In this document: piece by piece, positions 19,061 to 28,997 of the stretch | Layout of the letters: the number at the start of each line of letters is the position of its first letter | How positions within the stretch are numbered: the stretch's first letter is position 1 | Assembly (NCBI GenBank): GCA_949285105.1 | Contig: CASDXH010000014.1 | Coordinates: forward strand, 1 to 40,644 | Source of the DNA: an uncultured Mycoplasma sp. | GTDB lineage: Bacteria; Bacillota_I; Bacilli_A; Mycoplasmatales; Mycoplasmoidaceae | DNA: 40,644 bases | Direction of reading: 5' to 3' | Notes under the pieces: model-generated | Database searches by the model: none | Seen by the model: only the letters and a program-made list of their open reading frames with translations | What the model was told of the DNA's origin: nothing | Made by a program: the position numbers and the translations under genes

Positions 19061-19561
19061 TTACTTAATGTTATCAATAACTTCAATGATATTATTAATT
19101 TCTTTATCGATGTTATTTTCTGGTTTATAAAAAGGTATTCCAACTGTTTGAATTATTTTAGCTCCAGTATATGGTAATATTCTGCTAAAAAATTCTCTAA
19201 CTGTAGATCCACCCGTTGAACCTGGTGATGCTGAAACGATAACAATGTTTTTGTTTTCTAATCATCTCATACCATGTTTACTCACAGAACATCAGTCCAT
19301 GATGTTTTTAAAGTGAGGTGTTAGATATCCATTGTATTCTGGTGTTACAAAAACAATGTTGTCTGCTTGGATTAACTTGTTCATAAATTGTTCAATTTGA
19401 CTTGGGAATCCTTGTTCTAAATAATCTGGTCTAAAAATCTTTACATCGATGTTATTTGTTTCTAATAGTTCATATTCAGGCTTTTTGTTTTTTATTTTTT
19501 TTGCTACATCAAGATTAATTGAAGTAGGCGAATTACTTCCTATAACTAAAATTGTTTTCAT
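19061..19561 (-). CDS. NAD(P)H-dependent FMN reductase family protein
   Basis: A flavodoxin-fold oxidoreductase of 166 residues that probably reduces FMN, quinones or chromate with NAD(P)H. It has the phosphate-binding start VIGSNSPTSIN, PEYNGYLTPHFKNIMDW (family PEYNGSxPxxLKNAxDW, with Trp as TGA) and SASPGSTGGS. The substrate is not predictable from sequence. An AAAGGAGG Shine-Dalgarno sequence precedes the ATG. It lies 39 nt downstream of the ZIP-like gene on the same strand and ahead of a strong terminator, so the two are probably co-transcribed, which may connect it to metal or redox balance. Confidence 0.88.
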
Positions 19562-19600
19562 TATTATCCTCCTTTTAATTTAATATCATCAATATATATT

Positions 19601-20551
19601 CTAATGCCCTATTTGCATATCTAACATAATTAATGAAATTGCTATTATTATTCCAAGAGCAAAAAAGATAAGAATCTTATATCAAGTTCATGTTTCTGCT
19701 TTTTTAAAGTGAATGAATTCTGGTGCAAGTTCAATTACTGAAACAAAAGATAATACACATCCACCACTTACAGAAACTAAAGGTAATAGTCATCCAATTA
19801 TTTCAAGATATCTGTTTATAAAAGCTCCAATAAACATAACTGGAATAATCATTAATAAAGTTAATATTGTGTTAATTACAGCCTTACTTCTTTTTTGGCC
19901 ATATTGAATTTGTCTGTAATATACAATTAATATTTCCAATATTATATGAATGTTAAAAACTATTAATAAACCTATATTTAATTTATCAATGCTATTTGTT
20001 AAATGAGCGACACTTGATCCTAAAACAAAACCATCAATCATTCTATGTGTTAATAGTAATACTATTACAAGGATATAATGTTTTTTAGAATTTTTAATTT
20101 GATCTATAGGTTCAATCTCATTTTCATTAAAGATATGATCATTATGTTGATGAATGGAATGATTAATATGAATCTCTCCAAATATTTTTACAAATAGATA
20201 TCTAATTCCAATAACAGATAATAAACCTAAAAAGCAAGCACCTGCAATTGAAAATACAGATATTAATATTTTATATGATGTAGCTAAGCTACTAATGTAA
20301 CTATTGGTTTCAATAAAAGACTGAAAATCTTTTATTCCATCACCAATTAATCCAACAGTTCCAACAATTAATAAAATAGCAGATGAAAAAGCATAAAGGT
20401 AAAAGTTACCAGATTTTGATAACTTTGGCTTAATTAAAGAAATTACTAATGTAAATATAATTGGTACTGCTAATAAGAAAACAGAATATATTAATAGATT
20501 AATAAATATTGCTAAATTAATATTATCTATTTGTGGTCCAAATAATATCAT
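19601..20551 (-). CDS. ZIP-like metal transporter, divergent
   Basis: A polytopic membrane protein of 316 residues with about eight hydrophobic segments and a His-rich cytoplasmic loop (EIHINHSIHQHNDHIF, about residue 128-143), as in ZIP divalent-metal transporters. The helices after the loop carry LTHRMIDGFVLGSS and FNIHIILEILIVYYRQIQYG, which sit where ZIPs have HxxPEG and HEIPHE. The ligands are only partly kept. Near the C-terminus SVIELAPE resembles the ELxPE element. The last 63 codons follow a TGA read as Trp. The start is supported by AAAGGAG. A perfect 13-bp inverted repeat lies 31-61 bp upstream and may regulate it. Metal specificity unknown. Confidence 0.7.
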
Positions 20552-20582
20552 TTTTATCTCCTTTCACACTCAAATGAAATTA

Positions 20583-20613
20583 TATCTTATTTATAATTTT
20601 TATAAATAAGATA
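20583..20613. promoter_or_regulatory. Perfect 13-bp inverted repeat (operator candidate)
   Basis: TATCTTATTTATA (20583-20595), a 5-nt spacer ATTTT, and TATAAATAAGATA (20601-20613). On the minus strand the right arm runs into GATATAAT, a -10 candidate for the ZIP-like gene, so the repeat overlaps the promoter core. There is no T-tract, so it is not a normal terminator. Confidence 0.55.
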
Positions 20614-20789
20614 CTTAATAGTATTATAATAAAAAATTAGTATATGAGATAGTTAATTATTTATTTGTACATCTTTTTATGATCTAAAAATATTTATGTA
20701 AATTAGTTTAGAAGAAGAAATTCTATTTCTGTATGGTTTGCTTTTGAATTATTTAAATGTAAAATTTAAATACATAAAAAGGGAGCACT

Positions 20790-21536
20790 ATGATAATTAC
20801 TAAACTAAACACTAAATCTAAAAGAATCACTTTTGTTAGAGTGGTTATGTATATAGTTATCTGTTTCTTATTTTTTAATATGGTGTTTACAACTGTTTCT
20901 ATTTTGTATTTTAATAAACCTACAACAACTTCAGATACAAACAATCCTATTGATATAGTTGCTGGTTCTAATGTTGTTTTCGCAAAAATACTTGGGAATA
21001 ACATGTACCAGTTTAATGGGTTTGGTGTGACATCAATATTAACTTATAGTGTTGGGATCATACTTGGGATAATAGGTATCACTTCTTATTTAACTTCTAG
21101 ATATAGTTTTGGTAAATCCAAGTTCTTATTATTAAACTCAATAATATTAATTATGTTGTTTGCTACTGTAACATTCTTGTTTGGTATTTTACTTACACCA
21201 ATTAAAAATGGTTATGTTTGATATGAAGCTAACATTGTTCCAAGAAATATTTATTTCACATTGTTAGATATTAAATATGATGGGACAGATAGTTTACTTA
21301 ATAAGAATGGATTAACATTTGGATGATATAAAGTTGATACCATTAAGATTGGTAGTGTATTAAACCCTGGAAGCTTATATTACACCTTCATGGGATATGG
21401 AGTAACTATTATTTGTTTATCTTTATTTGTATGAATTAGTTTAGTACTAAAACTCTTAAACCCAGCATACAATTCTAAAAACGAATCAGCAATAAGTTAT
21501 AAAGAAAAAGATCTAAATGATGTAATCAGAAAATAG
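20790..21536 (+). CDS. Membrane protein, four predicted helices (248 aa)
   Basis: No family recognised. Hydrophobic segments are seen at about residues 15-42, 78-105, 112-135 and 190-220. A polar external loop separates helices 1 and 2 and a longer one (about 143-190) separates 3 and 4. The C-terminus is short and charged (EKDLNDVIRK). Three TGA codons read as Trp. AAAAGGGAG precedes the ATG. It is divergent from the ZIP-like gene and about 100 bp before the attenuator region of the OppA-like gene; no clear terminator is seen between. Overall layout (short N-terminus, four helices, large loop) is similar to the PTS-linked protein at 38625-39452, but no shared motif is evident. Confidence 0.8.
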
Positions 21537-21632
21537 ATATAAAGTCATATTCTCTTTGAATTTAAAATTTAATTTGTTTATTAAATTGTATTTTAAAATG
21601 CAGTAGATATAGTATTTTGTTTCAATTATTTG

Positions 21633-21638
21633 TATAAT
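21633..21638 (+). promoter_or_regulatory. -10 box of the leader peptide/OppA-like transcript
   Basis: TATAAT preceded by TTTG; transcription would begin near 21645, giving a leader of about 290 nt before the lipoprotein ATG. A TTGTTT at 21617-21622 is too close to be its -35, so the box may work with an upstream T/A element only. Confidence 0.5.
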
Positions 21639-21665
21639 AAGCACATAGAAAGGGAATATGTAAAC

Positions 21666-21773
21666 ATGACTAATAAATGATTACACACATCTAATTTCAC
21701 AATTAAGATGATTCATATCAATAGATGTTTTGCATCTATTAATATGAGTAAGACTTTGTCTTTGTGTAACTAA
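21666..21773 (+). CDS. Leader peptide of the attenuator (35 aa)
   Basis: A 36-codon frame with its own GAAAGGG Shine-Dalgarno sequence (648-654 of this kilobase, 11 nt before ATG 21666), a TGA read as Trp at codon 5, and TAA at 21771-21773. The peptide starts MTNKWLHTSNF and ends SKTLSLCN. Its middle is encoded by a strong hairpin: TCATAT-c-AATAGATG (21713-21727) against CATCTATT-a-ATATGA (21733-21747). Its last codons contain TTTGTCTT (21755-21762), complementary to AAGACAAA downstream. There is no run of one amino-acid codon. It is interpreted as a regulatory leader ORF; its translation is not proven. Confidence 0.55.
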
Positions 21774-21907
21774 TGATTGATGACTTATTACCTAAGACAA
21801 ATGGGCTATTTTGATTAGGTAACATGTAATAAAAAACATTTTTTAAAACATTTATAGCAAGTTTGCATTTATAAAAAACCTGTTACCTTATATAACAGGT
21901 TTTTTTC
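21755..21907 (+). promoter_or_regulatory. Attenuator with mutually exclusive RNA stems
   Basis: Five short segments can pair in competing ways. Segment 1 TTTGTCTT (21755-21762) pairs with 2b AAGACAAA (21794-21801). Segment 2a TTACCTAA (21788-21795) pairs with 3 TTAGGTAA (21815-21822). Segment 3' AGGTAACA (21817-21824) pairs with 4 TGTTACCT (21881-21888). Segment 4's upstream half is also the 5' arm of a terminator, CCTGTTA (21879-21885) with TAACAGG (21893-21899), followed by seven T. So 3:4 is an antiterminator and 2:3 its competitor, while 1 lies inside the end of the leader ORF. This is the layout of ribosome-controlled attenuation. Confidence 0.65.
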
Positions 21908-21937
21908 TTTTTCATAATATAAAGGAAGTTAATAACA

Positions 21938-24415
21938 ATGAAACAAATAAAAAATAAAAAAAGAAAATTACTAAAGATCATAGGAGTAACAACAGCAGCT
22001 GCCCCAATTACAATAACACTTGCATCTTGTTCTGTTGCTAATGTAAATACAGATACTATAAAATGAGCTACAACAGCTAATCCATTTTCTAACTCAAAAG
22101 TTCCATTGGGTACTACATTTGTTGATTCGCCAGCTACAACATTTTTTAACTCACTATTTCTAAATTTAGTTAATTATAAAACTACTGGTAAATATGCTTT
22201 TAATTCAGAAACTGGTGAAGCAATAGAAACCCCTATGCCTCATATGCATCTAGAAGGTGCAAAACAAATTGATATCTACTATACTGCAGAACAAAAAGTT
22301 GATAATTCTGATAAAGAAGATAGTTCTACACCTATGCAAAAGATTGTAGATAAAGAAGGTAAAGAAGTTAAAAAATACATTCATACTATTTCAGATAACA
22401 AAGATAATCCATACTTTGATGTTTCAAAAGCTATACAAGCTTTAAACAACGCAACTAAAGTTGATTTCACTATAAGAGATGGATTAAAGTGAAGAGATAA
22501 AGATGGAAATATAGTTAGTGATGTTACAGCAAAAGATTTCTATGCAGGAATGACTGGATATTATAGATCTGTACAATATGGTTTAAATGCTAATAGTTAT
22601 TTCTTTTCATTGGCTGGAATTGATGTTAATAGAACACTTGATAAATCTAATGAGCCAAATAATAATAAATTCACAGTTTATATGACCTCAACACCTTCTC
22701 CTTATTTATTAGATATTATTACCAAAGGTTATTTTGCAGCAATGCCATATAATAATCCTGAGGTTAAACATATATTATCTTTAGGTACACAAGAAGATAC
22801 TAATAACCCTATTAAATTGACTAATGATAGAAAAGTAATTGATCAAGTTAATACAGATTGGGATAGAGTGTTTGGTGGTGGTAACCAACAAACAGATGTT
22901 GATGTATGAAGTGCTGGTCCTTACTACATTCATAAAACAACATTACAAGATGTTGATTTCAGAATTAATGATAGTTACTTTAATAGTGTTAATGGTGTTG
23001 GTAATCTTAATGAAAAAATTAAAAATGTAATCTTATTTTATGGTAACTCTTTTGGTACCCCAGAAAAAATCTATAGAGGATTTACAACTGGCGAATTAGA
23101 TTATGCTCCAGTACCAGCTGCACAACAATTAGAAGCAGTTTTAAAATATACTGGTACTGGAAACTTACAACCCGTAATTTCTTCAAAAACTACACAAGGA
23201 CAATTCATTGCATACAATACAGATATATATAATAGTTATGGTTCATTAAAATCTAATGTTGGTAGGGTTTATGCTAACTTTGTAGATAAGTTCTATACTG
23301 AAGGTAAAAAGATTAGAAAGGCAATTAATCTATTAATTAATTATCCAAAGTTAGCAGAACTTGTTTGAAAACCTGGTAAATATGACTATGCTCTTTCAAG
23401 TTCTCCTTATGGTTATTTAAGCTATAAAAAACAAGGGGAAGAAAAATCAACTTTACAGTACCAACAAATTAGAAATGGAAATTTCAAAATTAATAATGAA
23501 GATATAACTGGTATAGCTGGTGACTTTAATAGATTAATTAAGATTGATGATTATGTTATTCCTCAATCTATAATGGATGAAAAAGAAAAACAAATATTTA
23601 GAGACTTAAATAGTGCATTAGATAGTATTGGCGCAAAAAAAGATGATCCTTTAAAACTTGATTATAGAACTTTAGTTAGTACATATACTCCAGAACAAAC
23701 TAAATTTTTACAACAACTTATTGATTCAATAAGAATAATAAGTGATGGTAGAATTGTGTTAAATTTAGTTAATAGAACAAACCAAACAGTTACAGATTAT
23801 TTCTATAATGCTAATTCACCAATGGGAACATTTTTATGAGGACCAGATTATAATGCTGTTGGTACATGAGTTGGATATTATTTCCAATATAACTATGATG
23901 GTAATGGAAAACCTATAATGGTTGCAAATCAAAAAGAAACAGAGGTTAATAAAGGAATTTCTATTAACACAAAAATGCCACAACTTTGACCATTGTTATT
24001 TCAAGAAATGCAAGAAGCTTTAAAAACTTCTCCAATGAATGGTAATGATTCATTTAATAATGAAACAGGTTGAAAAGGTAAACAAGAGTGATTAAGAGAT
24101 TTATGAAATCACTTAGTTGCAAAAGGTTCTGTCAAAAAATGAGATGGTGCAAATAATAATCTTAAAGCAAGTGATTATAAAGTAACAGATATTAGTAGTT
24201 CTTTAGATTCTCAAATTGCTATATGAGGAGATTTAAATCAATTTAACACTTATGCGCTTGTTCAGTGGATTGATAGCCAATATCCATTTATTCCAAACTA
24301 TGAGTCTGGATTAGATTATAAGTCATTTAATGTGGTAAGAAGTCAGTTTGATGTATTACCTTCATTAAATTCAAATACTAACTTTAAAGATTGATCTTTA
24401 AAGAAAAACAACTAA
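21938..24415 (+). CDS. Lipoprotein, OppA-like peptide-binding protein
   Basis: An 825-residue lipoprotein with signal MKQIKNKKRKLLKIIG and lipobox LASC (Cys at about residue 31). The mature protein resembles family-5 solute-binding proteins of oligopeptide ABC transporters: SPATTFFNSLFLNLVNY near the start, WSAGPYYIHKTT, LDYAPVPAAQQLEAV, and RKAINLLINYPKLAELVW, which match the lobe and hinge pattern of mycoplasmal OppA. It would bind peptides at the cell surface. No permease or ATPase gene is nearby, so it may serve a distant transporter. Many Trp codons are TGA. AAAGGAAG precedes the start. Expression is probably set by the attenuator immediately upstream, and a terminator follows. Confidence 0.75.
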
Positions 24416-24458
24416 ATTAAAATTACATATTTTTATTTTTAAATAAATTATTTTTGAT

Positions 24459-24494
24459 AACTCTTCTTACTAATTTGAAGAGTTATTTTTATTA
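24459..24494 (+). terminator. Terminator after the OppA-like gene
   Basis: AACTCTTC (24459-24466) pairs with GAAGAGTT (24477-24484), 10-nt loop, then ATTTTTATT. Confidence 0.8.
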
Positions 24495-24603
24495 TTGTTT
24501 TTTTTATGACAATAAGTTAATTTGTCTTTATACTTTTTAAGTAGTGTAGCGATTTCTGGAGAAACTCGTTTTTTAGGTTATCTTTTGAATCACTTGATAA
24601 CAA

Positions 24604-25766
24604 CTATTTTATGTCACATAATCTATCAGGAAATAAGATAGTTAGTTGATTTAATATTTGAGGTCAGTTGCGAACAGCTCTTGAACGATAATATTCTTGG
24701 ATGTTGATTAAACACATGTAAATTATTTTTATAACGATTTGGTGTTTGTAAAAGCACCTTTTTGTTTTTGTTATCTTTCTAATATTTCTATTTAGATTTT
24801 CTATTGTGTTTGTTGTGTAAATCATTTTTCTAATTTCTATTGGATAATCAAAAAATGTTACTAATTCATCAAAATTATTTTTTCATGATTTGATAGGATA
24901 TGGATATTTTTCTATTCAAGTTTTTTCAAATGAATCAAGTGCTTTAAGAACTGCATCATAGCTTGGTGATTTATAAATTTTTTTCATATCACTTGTAAAT
25001 GAAGCAACATCTTTTGGGGATACATGTTTTGTAGAATTTCTTATTTGATGAATAACACATTTTTGAATGTGAACATTTGCAAATGCAGCTTTTAAAGCTT
25101 CTGATATTCCCTTCAAATTATCACAACATGTTAGCAAAACATCTTTTACACATCTTGTTTTAAGTTCATCAAAAATTATTAATCATTGTTTAGAAGATTT
25201 TGATTCAGTTATCCAAAAGCCCAAAATCTCTTTTTTTCCCTGAATATTAACGTCAATTATTAAATAAACTGATTTTTCTTTGTAGACAGAATCTTCTATA
25301 ATTTTGAATCTGATTCCATCTATGTACATAATTGGATAAACAGACTATAATGGTCTTTGTTGTAACATGACATTTTCTGGAATTATTTTATCTGTGATTC
25401 TAGAAATTGTGTCTTTTTCTAAATCACAATAAAACATTTGATATATTGTTTCCTGAATGTCTCTAGTAGACATTCATTTTGAATATAAAAAAGTATTTGA
25501 TCTTCAATTCTAGAGATATTTCTTTCATCCTTTTTAACAATCTTTGGTTCAAATGTTGATAGTTGTTCTCTTGAAACTTGAATATTAATTTTTCCATTAT
25601 TGGTTGATATTGTTTTCTTAGTTTTTCCTTTTTTATAATTGTTAATAACATCTCTAGAATTTTGATCATGTTTTTGATAACCCATATGTTCATCAAACTC
25701 AGCATCTAAAGTAGATTCAATAAAATGTTTTTTAATCTTACCAATTAATTTGTTTAAATCTAACAT
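24604..25766 (-). pseudogene. IS256-family transposase, frameshifted and with a nonsense codon
   Basis: Reading from ATG 25766, the start LDAEFDEHMGYQKHDQNSRD, then EPKIVKKDERNISRIEDQIL, are hallmarks of the mutator/IS256 family. The frame breaks near 25470-25490 and continues one frame over as STRDIQETIYQMFYCDLEKD. A TAG at 25345-25347 then interrupts the conserved PLDSVYP-like motif. The rest is intact to TAG 24604-24606. The three acidic residues are still recognisable: Asp in MYIDGI, Asp in LTCCDNLKG and Glu in TNTIENLNR. The length from start to stop (1163 bp) is not a multiple of three, which confirms the shift. I could not identify terminal inverted repeats, so the IS boundaries are left open. 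Confidence 0.88.
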
Positions 25767-25809
25767 AGATTCAACACCACTATTTTTTAATAATTCTTCT
25801 CCAAAAATT

Positions 25810-25838
25810 AAGACAGTACCAATTTTTAATAATATAAT
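25810..25838 (+). promoter_or_regulatory. Promoter of the CPBP protease gene, leaderless type
   Basis: AAGACA (25810-25815; four of six bases of TTGACA), a 17-nt spacer, TATAAT (25833-25838). The ATG follows 7 nt after the -10, where transcription itself should begin, and there is no Shine-Dalgarno sequence. Confidence 0.55.
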
Positions 25839-25845
25839 AACAACT

Positions 25846-26748
25846 ATGAAACAAGAAAAGATAAATTTAACTCAAACATTTAAAGAGTTTCAAAATGTAA
25901 AACCATATGATACAGAGAAAACTTCATTAATTGCTTTTACTGCGATTTCTCTAGTACTTCCAATAGTTTTAAATTTTGTATTTTTTATTTTGAAAGAATT
26001 TGTTTTTAAGACAAATATTGAAATTACACAAAGTTTTAACTTGTGATATGTTTTGGCTAATTTATTATTTCAAGCTGTAAGTTTTTTTGTGCTTGCAATT
26101 AGAGATTTTAGATGATTTACAACTAATAGAATCTATTGTTATTTTATATATACATTAATAATCCCATTAATATTGTCTTTTATAAGTTCATTTATTGTTA
26201 GTACAATAATTGATTTAGTTTTAAAGATGGCAATTATATTCTTTGCATTTTTTAGACATGAATATGTTTTAAGTTTTTTTAAAAGGCTTAAGAATTGAAA
26301 AAATCTTTTAATACTTTTGTTTTTAATAGCGATTGGTGTGGCTTTATTTTATTTATTAAGTTTTGCAATAAATTCAATTACTAATTTATTTACAAACCAA
26401 ACTTCAGATAATCAAGAATCATTAAATAGATATTTAGATACAACTTATGGAATAGTATTGTTATTTTTCTTATCTTGTATATTTGCACCAATTATTGAAG
26501 AATTAATATTTAGAATGTTTTTAATTGATCTTTTAAATAGAAGTTCATTTGGTTTTGTGATGTCTGTTGTCTTCTTTGCATTCTTACATGTACAAAACTC
26601 ATTTGATTGAACTCACATTCTAATGTATTTACCTTTAGGAATTGTAAATGGATTGATTTATAAATTATCTAAAAATATAGTTCCATGTATTTCAGTTCAC
26701 TTTATATGTAACCTAGTTGCATTCATTTCTCTACTTGTAACAAGATAG
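25846..26748 (+). CDS. CPBP-family intramembrane metalloprotease (CAAX-like)
   Basis: A 300-residue polytopic membrane protein, about eight helices. The ABI/CPBP motifs are complete: motif 1 APIIEELIFRMFLI (EExxxR, about residue 218), motif 2 FFAFLHVQN (FxxxH, about residue 245), and motif 3 SVHFICNL (HxxxN, near the C-terminus). These are the putative zinc-site residues. Substrates in mollicutes are unknown; some homologues cleave prenylated proteins or act in bacteriocin immunity. I chose ATG 25846 because the -10 box at 25833-25838 excludes the in-frame 25750 start, which would also overlap the transposase remnant. The stop codon is part of the terminator stem. Confidence 0.85.
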
Positions 26749-26776
26749 ATTTTTAATAAATCTATTTTTATTTTTT
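26746..26776 (+). terminator. Terminator overlapping the CPBP stop codon
   Basis: TAGATTT (26746-26752, including the stop TAG) pairs with AAATCTA (26758-26764), then TTTTTATTTTTT. Confidence 0.8.
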
Positions 26777-26824
26777 ACAAAATCATTAATAAATTGATTT
26801 TGCTATTTTACATTTTTATAAATT

Positions 26825-26833
26825 TGTTATAAT
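26825..26833 (+). promoter_or_regulatory. Extended -10 promoter of the YitT-like gene
   Basis: TGTTATAAT is a full extended -10. TTTACA at 26807-26812 lies 15 nt upstream as a possible -35. The ATG is 30 nt downstream with no Shine-Dalgarno sequence between. Confidence 0.5.
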
Positions 26834-26863
26834 TATTTCATAAATTTTGATTGCGAATTTATT

Positions 26864-28732
26864 ATGAAAGAAAATAACAACAATAAGAATGAAAATCAAG
26901 ATGATGTTAAATCAAAAGATTCTAAGCAAAAAAGTAGCAATAAAGTAGAAGACAACACATCAACAAAGCTAGAAGAAAGAACAGCAAAAAAGACACTAGA
27001 TAACAATACTAGTGATAATTTGATGCACGAATCTAAATCTCAAAATAATGATATTGTTCATAACAAAAAAGAAGATAACCAAGAAAGCAAAACTAGTACT
27101 GAACAAGTACAAGATACAAGTTCATTAACAAAAGAAGAAAAAGAAGCAATTGAATTAGAAAAACTTCAATCTCAGTTAAAAGAAATTGATGTACATGAAT
27201 TAATTAATAAAAAAGAAGAGGAAGAAAAAGCTAAACAAGAAACTCCTTTAGTTGAATCAAGTTCTTCTTCTAATCAAGAAACAAGTAAATCAGGTTCTGA
27301 TACAGATGGTGGGAATAAAATAGAAACTGAAGAAGTTAAAACTGAAGAACAAAAGGGTGAAATTGAAATCCAAGTTCTAAGTTCTAAAGAATTAGAAATC
27401 CAACAAAACATTGATGTTATTAAACAAGAGTTAAAAGCTAATAAAACATTAAAAGAAAGATTTAAAGATCTTTTCAAATCTAAATCTTTAAAACAAAAAG
27501 AAGAAGAATTAATTACTAAAAAAGCAATTAAGGCTCAACAGAAATCTAAATCAAAAAAAGAAGTTAAATTCATATTAACTAAATTCAACTCTACAATTGG
27601 TTGATTCTCAGTATTCTACTCAAGATCTGATATGAAGTGAAGAATCTTGATTGCTTTCATTGTGGGTTTAGTTATGAGTTTTGTATCTATTGTTATGATA
27701 CAAAACACAGGTGTTATTGTTAGTGGGATGTCGGGTATTTTCCAAGGAATTGCCAGAATTACAAAAACTGCTGTTTTAAAAGGAAGTCTCTTGAATGAAC
27801 AGTCAGCTGAAGTTTTATATACTTCCATGTTTTATGGTTTCTATTTAGTTATAAGTATTCCATTGATCATTTTCTCTTATTTCAAGATAGGTAAGAACTT
27901 TACAATTCTTTCTTCAATTCCTGTTGTTGTTTCTACAGTTGTTCCATTATTAATTAACTTAATTCCTGGAACTAAAGAACTATTTGTATTTGGTAATACT
28001 CGTCCTGAGGTTTTAAAAATTATGGGAAGTGGACTTTCTATAGAAAAAGGAGAGTTGAATAAATTTGGTGTGCAAATCTTAACTTTTGTTAGTGACGTAA
28101 ATTCTAATGGTGTCTTCATTACTGATGGTTCTAAATTTGGGTTTATGTTTATGTATACAGCAGCTGCTGGTTTATTAAATGGTTTAGCTTACTCTATGGC
28201 TTTAGCTGTTGGTGGAAGTACAGGTGGATTAGACTTTGTGTCTTTCTATTATTCATATAAGAAGAATAAATCAATTGGAAAAATGTTATTGTTCTTTAAT
28301 ATCGGTTCGGTTCTTCTAAGTTCTATTATTGGTGCATATATTCCAGCTATAATTGCTGATGGTAATGCAAGTTATGAAAGATTCTTCTCACAAAATTTAG
28401 TGAGTGGTATTATCTATTCAATTTTAGTTACTTTAGTTATTAATTTATTATTTCCTAAAGATAAAGCTGTTAAGATTACTATCTATAGTGAAAAAGCTCA
28501 CAAAATTAGAGATTACTTATATTCTAAAAACTTCAATCACTCTTTAACTATTAACACTACAACTGGTGGTTATAGTATGACTGAAAAAAAGAACATCGAA
28601 ATTATTTGTATGTTTATTGAGATACCTCGAATCTTGAGAGAGATAAGATACTGTGATATTGATACATTAGTTACTATTACTCCACTAAAAGGTATTGAGG
28701 GTAAACTTAGAATTGAGAACTCAATTAATTAA
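26864..28732 (+). CDS. YitT-family membrane protein with long charged N-terminal domain
   Basis: Product of 622 residues. The first 245 are hydrophilic, Lys/Glu/Asn/Ser-rich, with coiled-coil-like stretches (KEEKEAIELEKLQSQLKEID, and ERFKDLFKSKSLKQKEEEL), probably disordered or helical in the cytoplasm. From about residue 260 there are five to six hydrophobic segments, including the conserved MALAVGGSTGGLDFVSFY of the YitT/DUF161 family. A C-terminal DUF2179-like domain follows (KAVKITIYSEKAHKIRDYL, and CDIDTLVTITPLKGIEGKL). YitT proteins normally have about 280 aa, so the N-terminal part is an addition. Function in the family is unknown. Start ATG 26864 is the first Met in frame. Confidence 0.8.
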
Positions 28733-28790
28733 TACAAACATATTAATAAAAAAATATATTCTGTTTCAAAAAAACTTGAGACAGAAGCTG

Positions 28791-28945
28791 GATTGACATG
28801 TGAAGTGCAACACTCAAAAAGAGTGTGGACTTGCTCGATTGACATGTGAAGTGCAACACTCAAAAAGAGTGTGGACTTGCTCGATTGACATGTGAAGTGC
28901 AACACTCAGAAAAAAAGAGTGTGCACTTCATTTGTTAGTTAGGGA
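28791..28945 (+). repeat. Three tandem IS30-type ends (46-bp period)
   Basis: Units begin at 28791, 28837 and 28883 with GATTGACATGTGAAGTGCAA. The first two are identical 46-mers, each holding the IS terminal repeat plus the hairpin ACACTC-AAAAA-GAGTGT and a TGGACTTGCTC tail. The third is longer, with a modified hairpin loop, then GTGCACTTCATTTGTTAGTTAGGGA. They match the right end of the complete element (3400-3442, read inward). No transposase is attached, so these are scars. Together with the rest of 28733-29098 (no gene), they separate the YitT-like and DUF31 genes. Confidence 0.85.
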
Positions 28946-28997
28946 TCCATCAGTAAATTAAAATTATCTTTATAGAAATAATATTAATTAATATTTT

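Noticed and set aside
21640..21900. T-box riboswitch in the leader of the OppA-like gene
   Set aside because: Size and terminator fit, but the conserved GGGUGGNACC antiterminator sequence is absent and a translated ORF with its own ribosome site occupies the 5' part.
24520..25800. Terminal inverted repeats of the IS256-type remnant
   Set aside because: Short similarities at both sides (for example TGACAATAAGTTAATTT against CTGTCTTAATTTTT) are too weak in this A/T-rich DNA to set boundaries.
28760..28786. Hairpin TCTGTTTC ... GAGACAGA after the YitT-like gene, as its terminator
   Set aside because: The T-tract lies on the wrong side: only the minus strand would have one, and no minus-strand gene is present.
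28791..28930. CRISPR array
   Set aside because: Three direct repeats of 46-bp period, but with no variable spacers; the unit equals an IS30 end.
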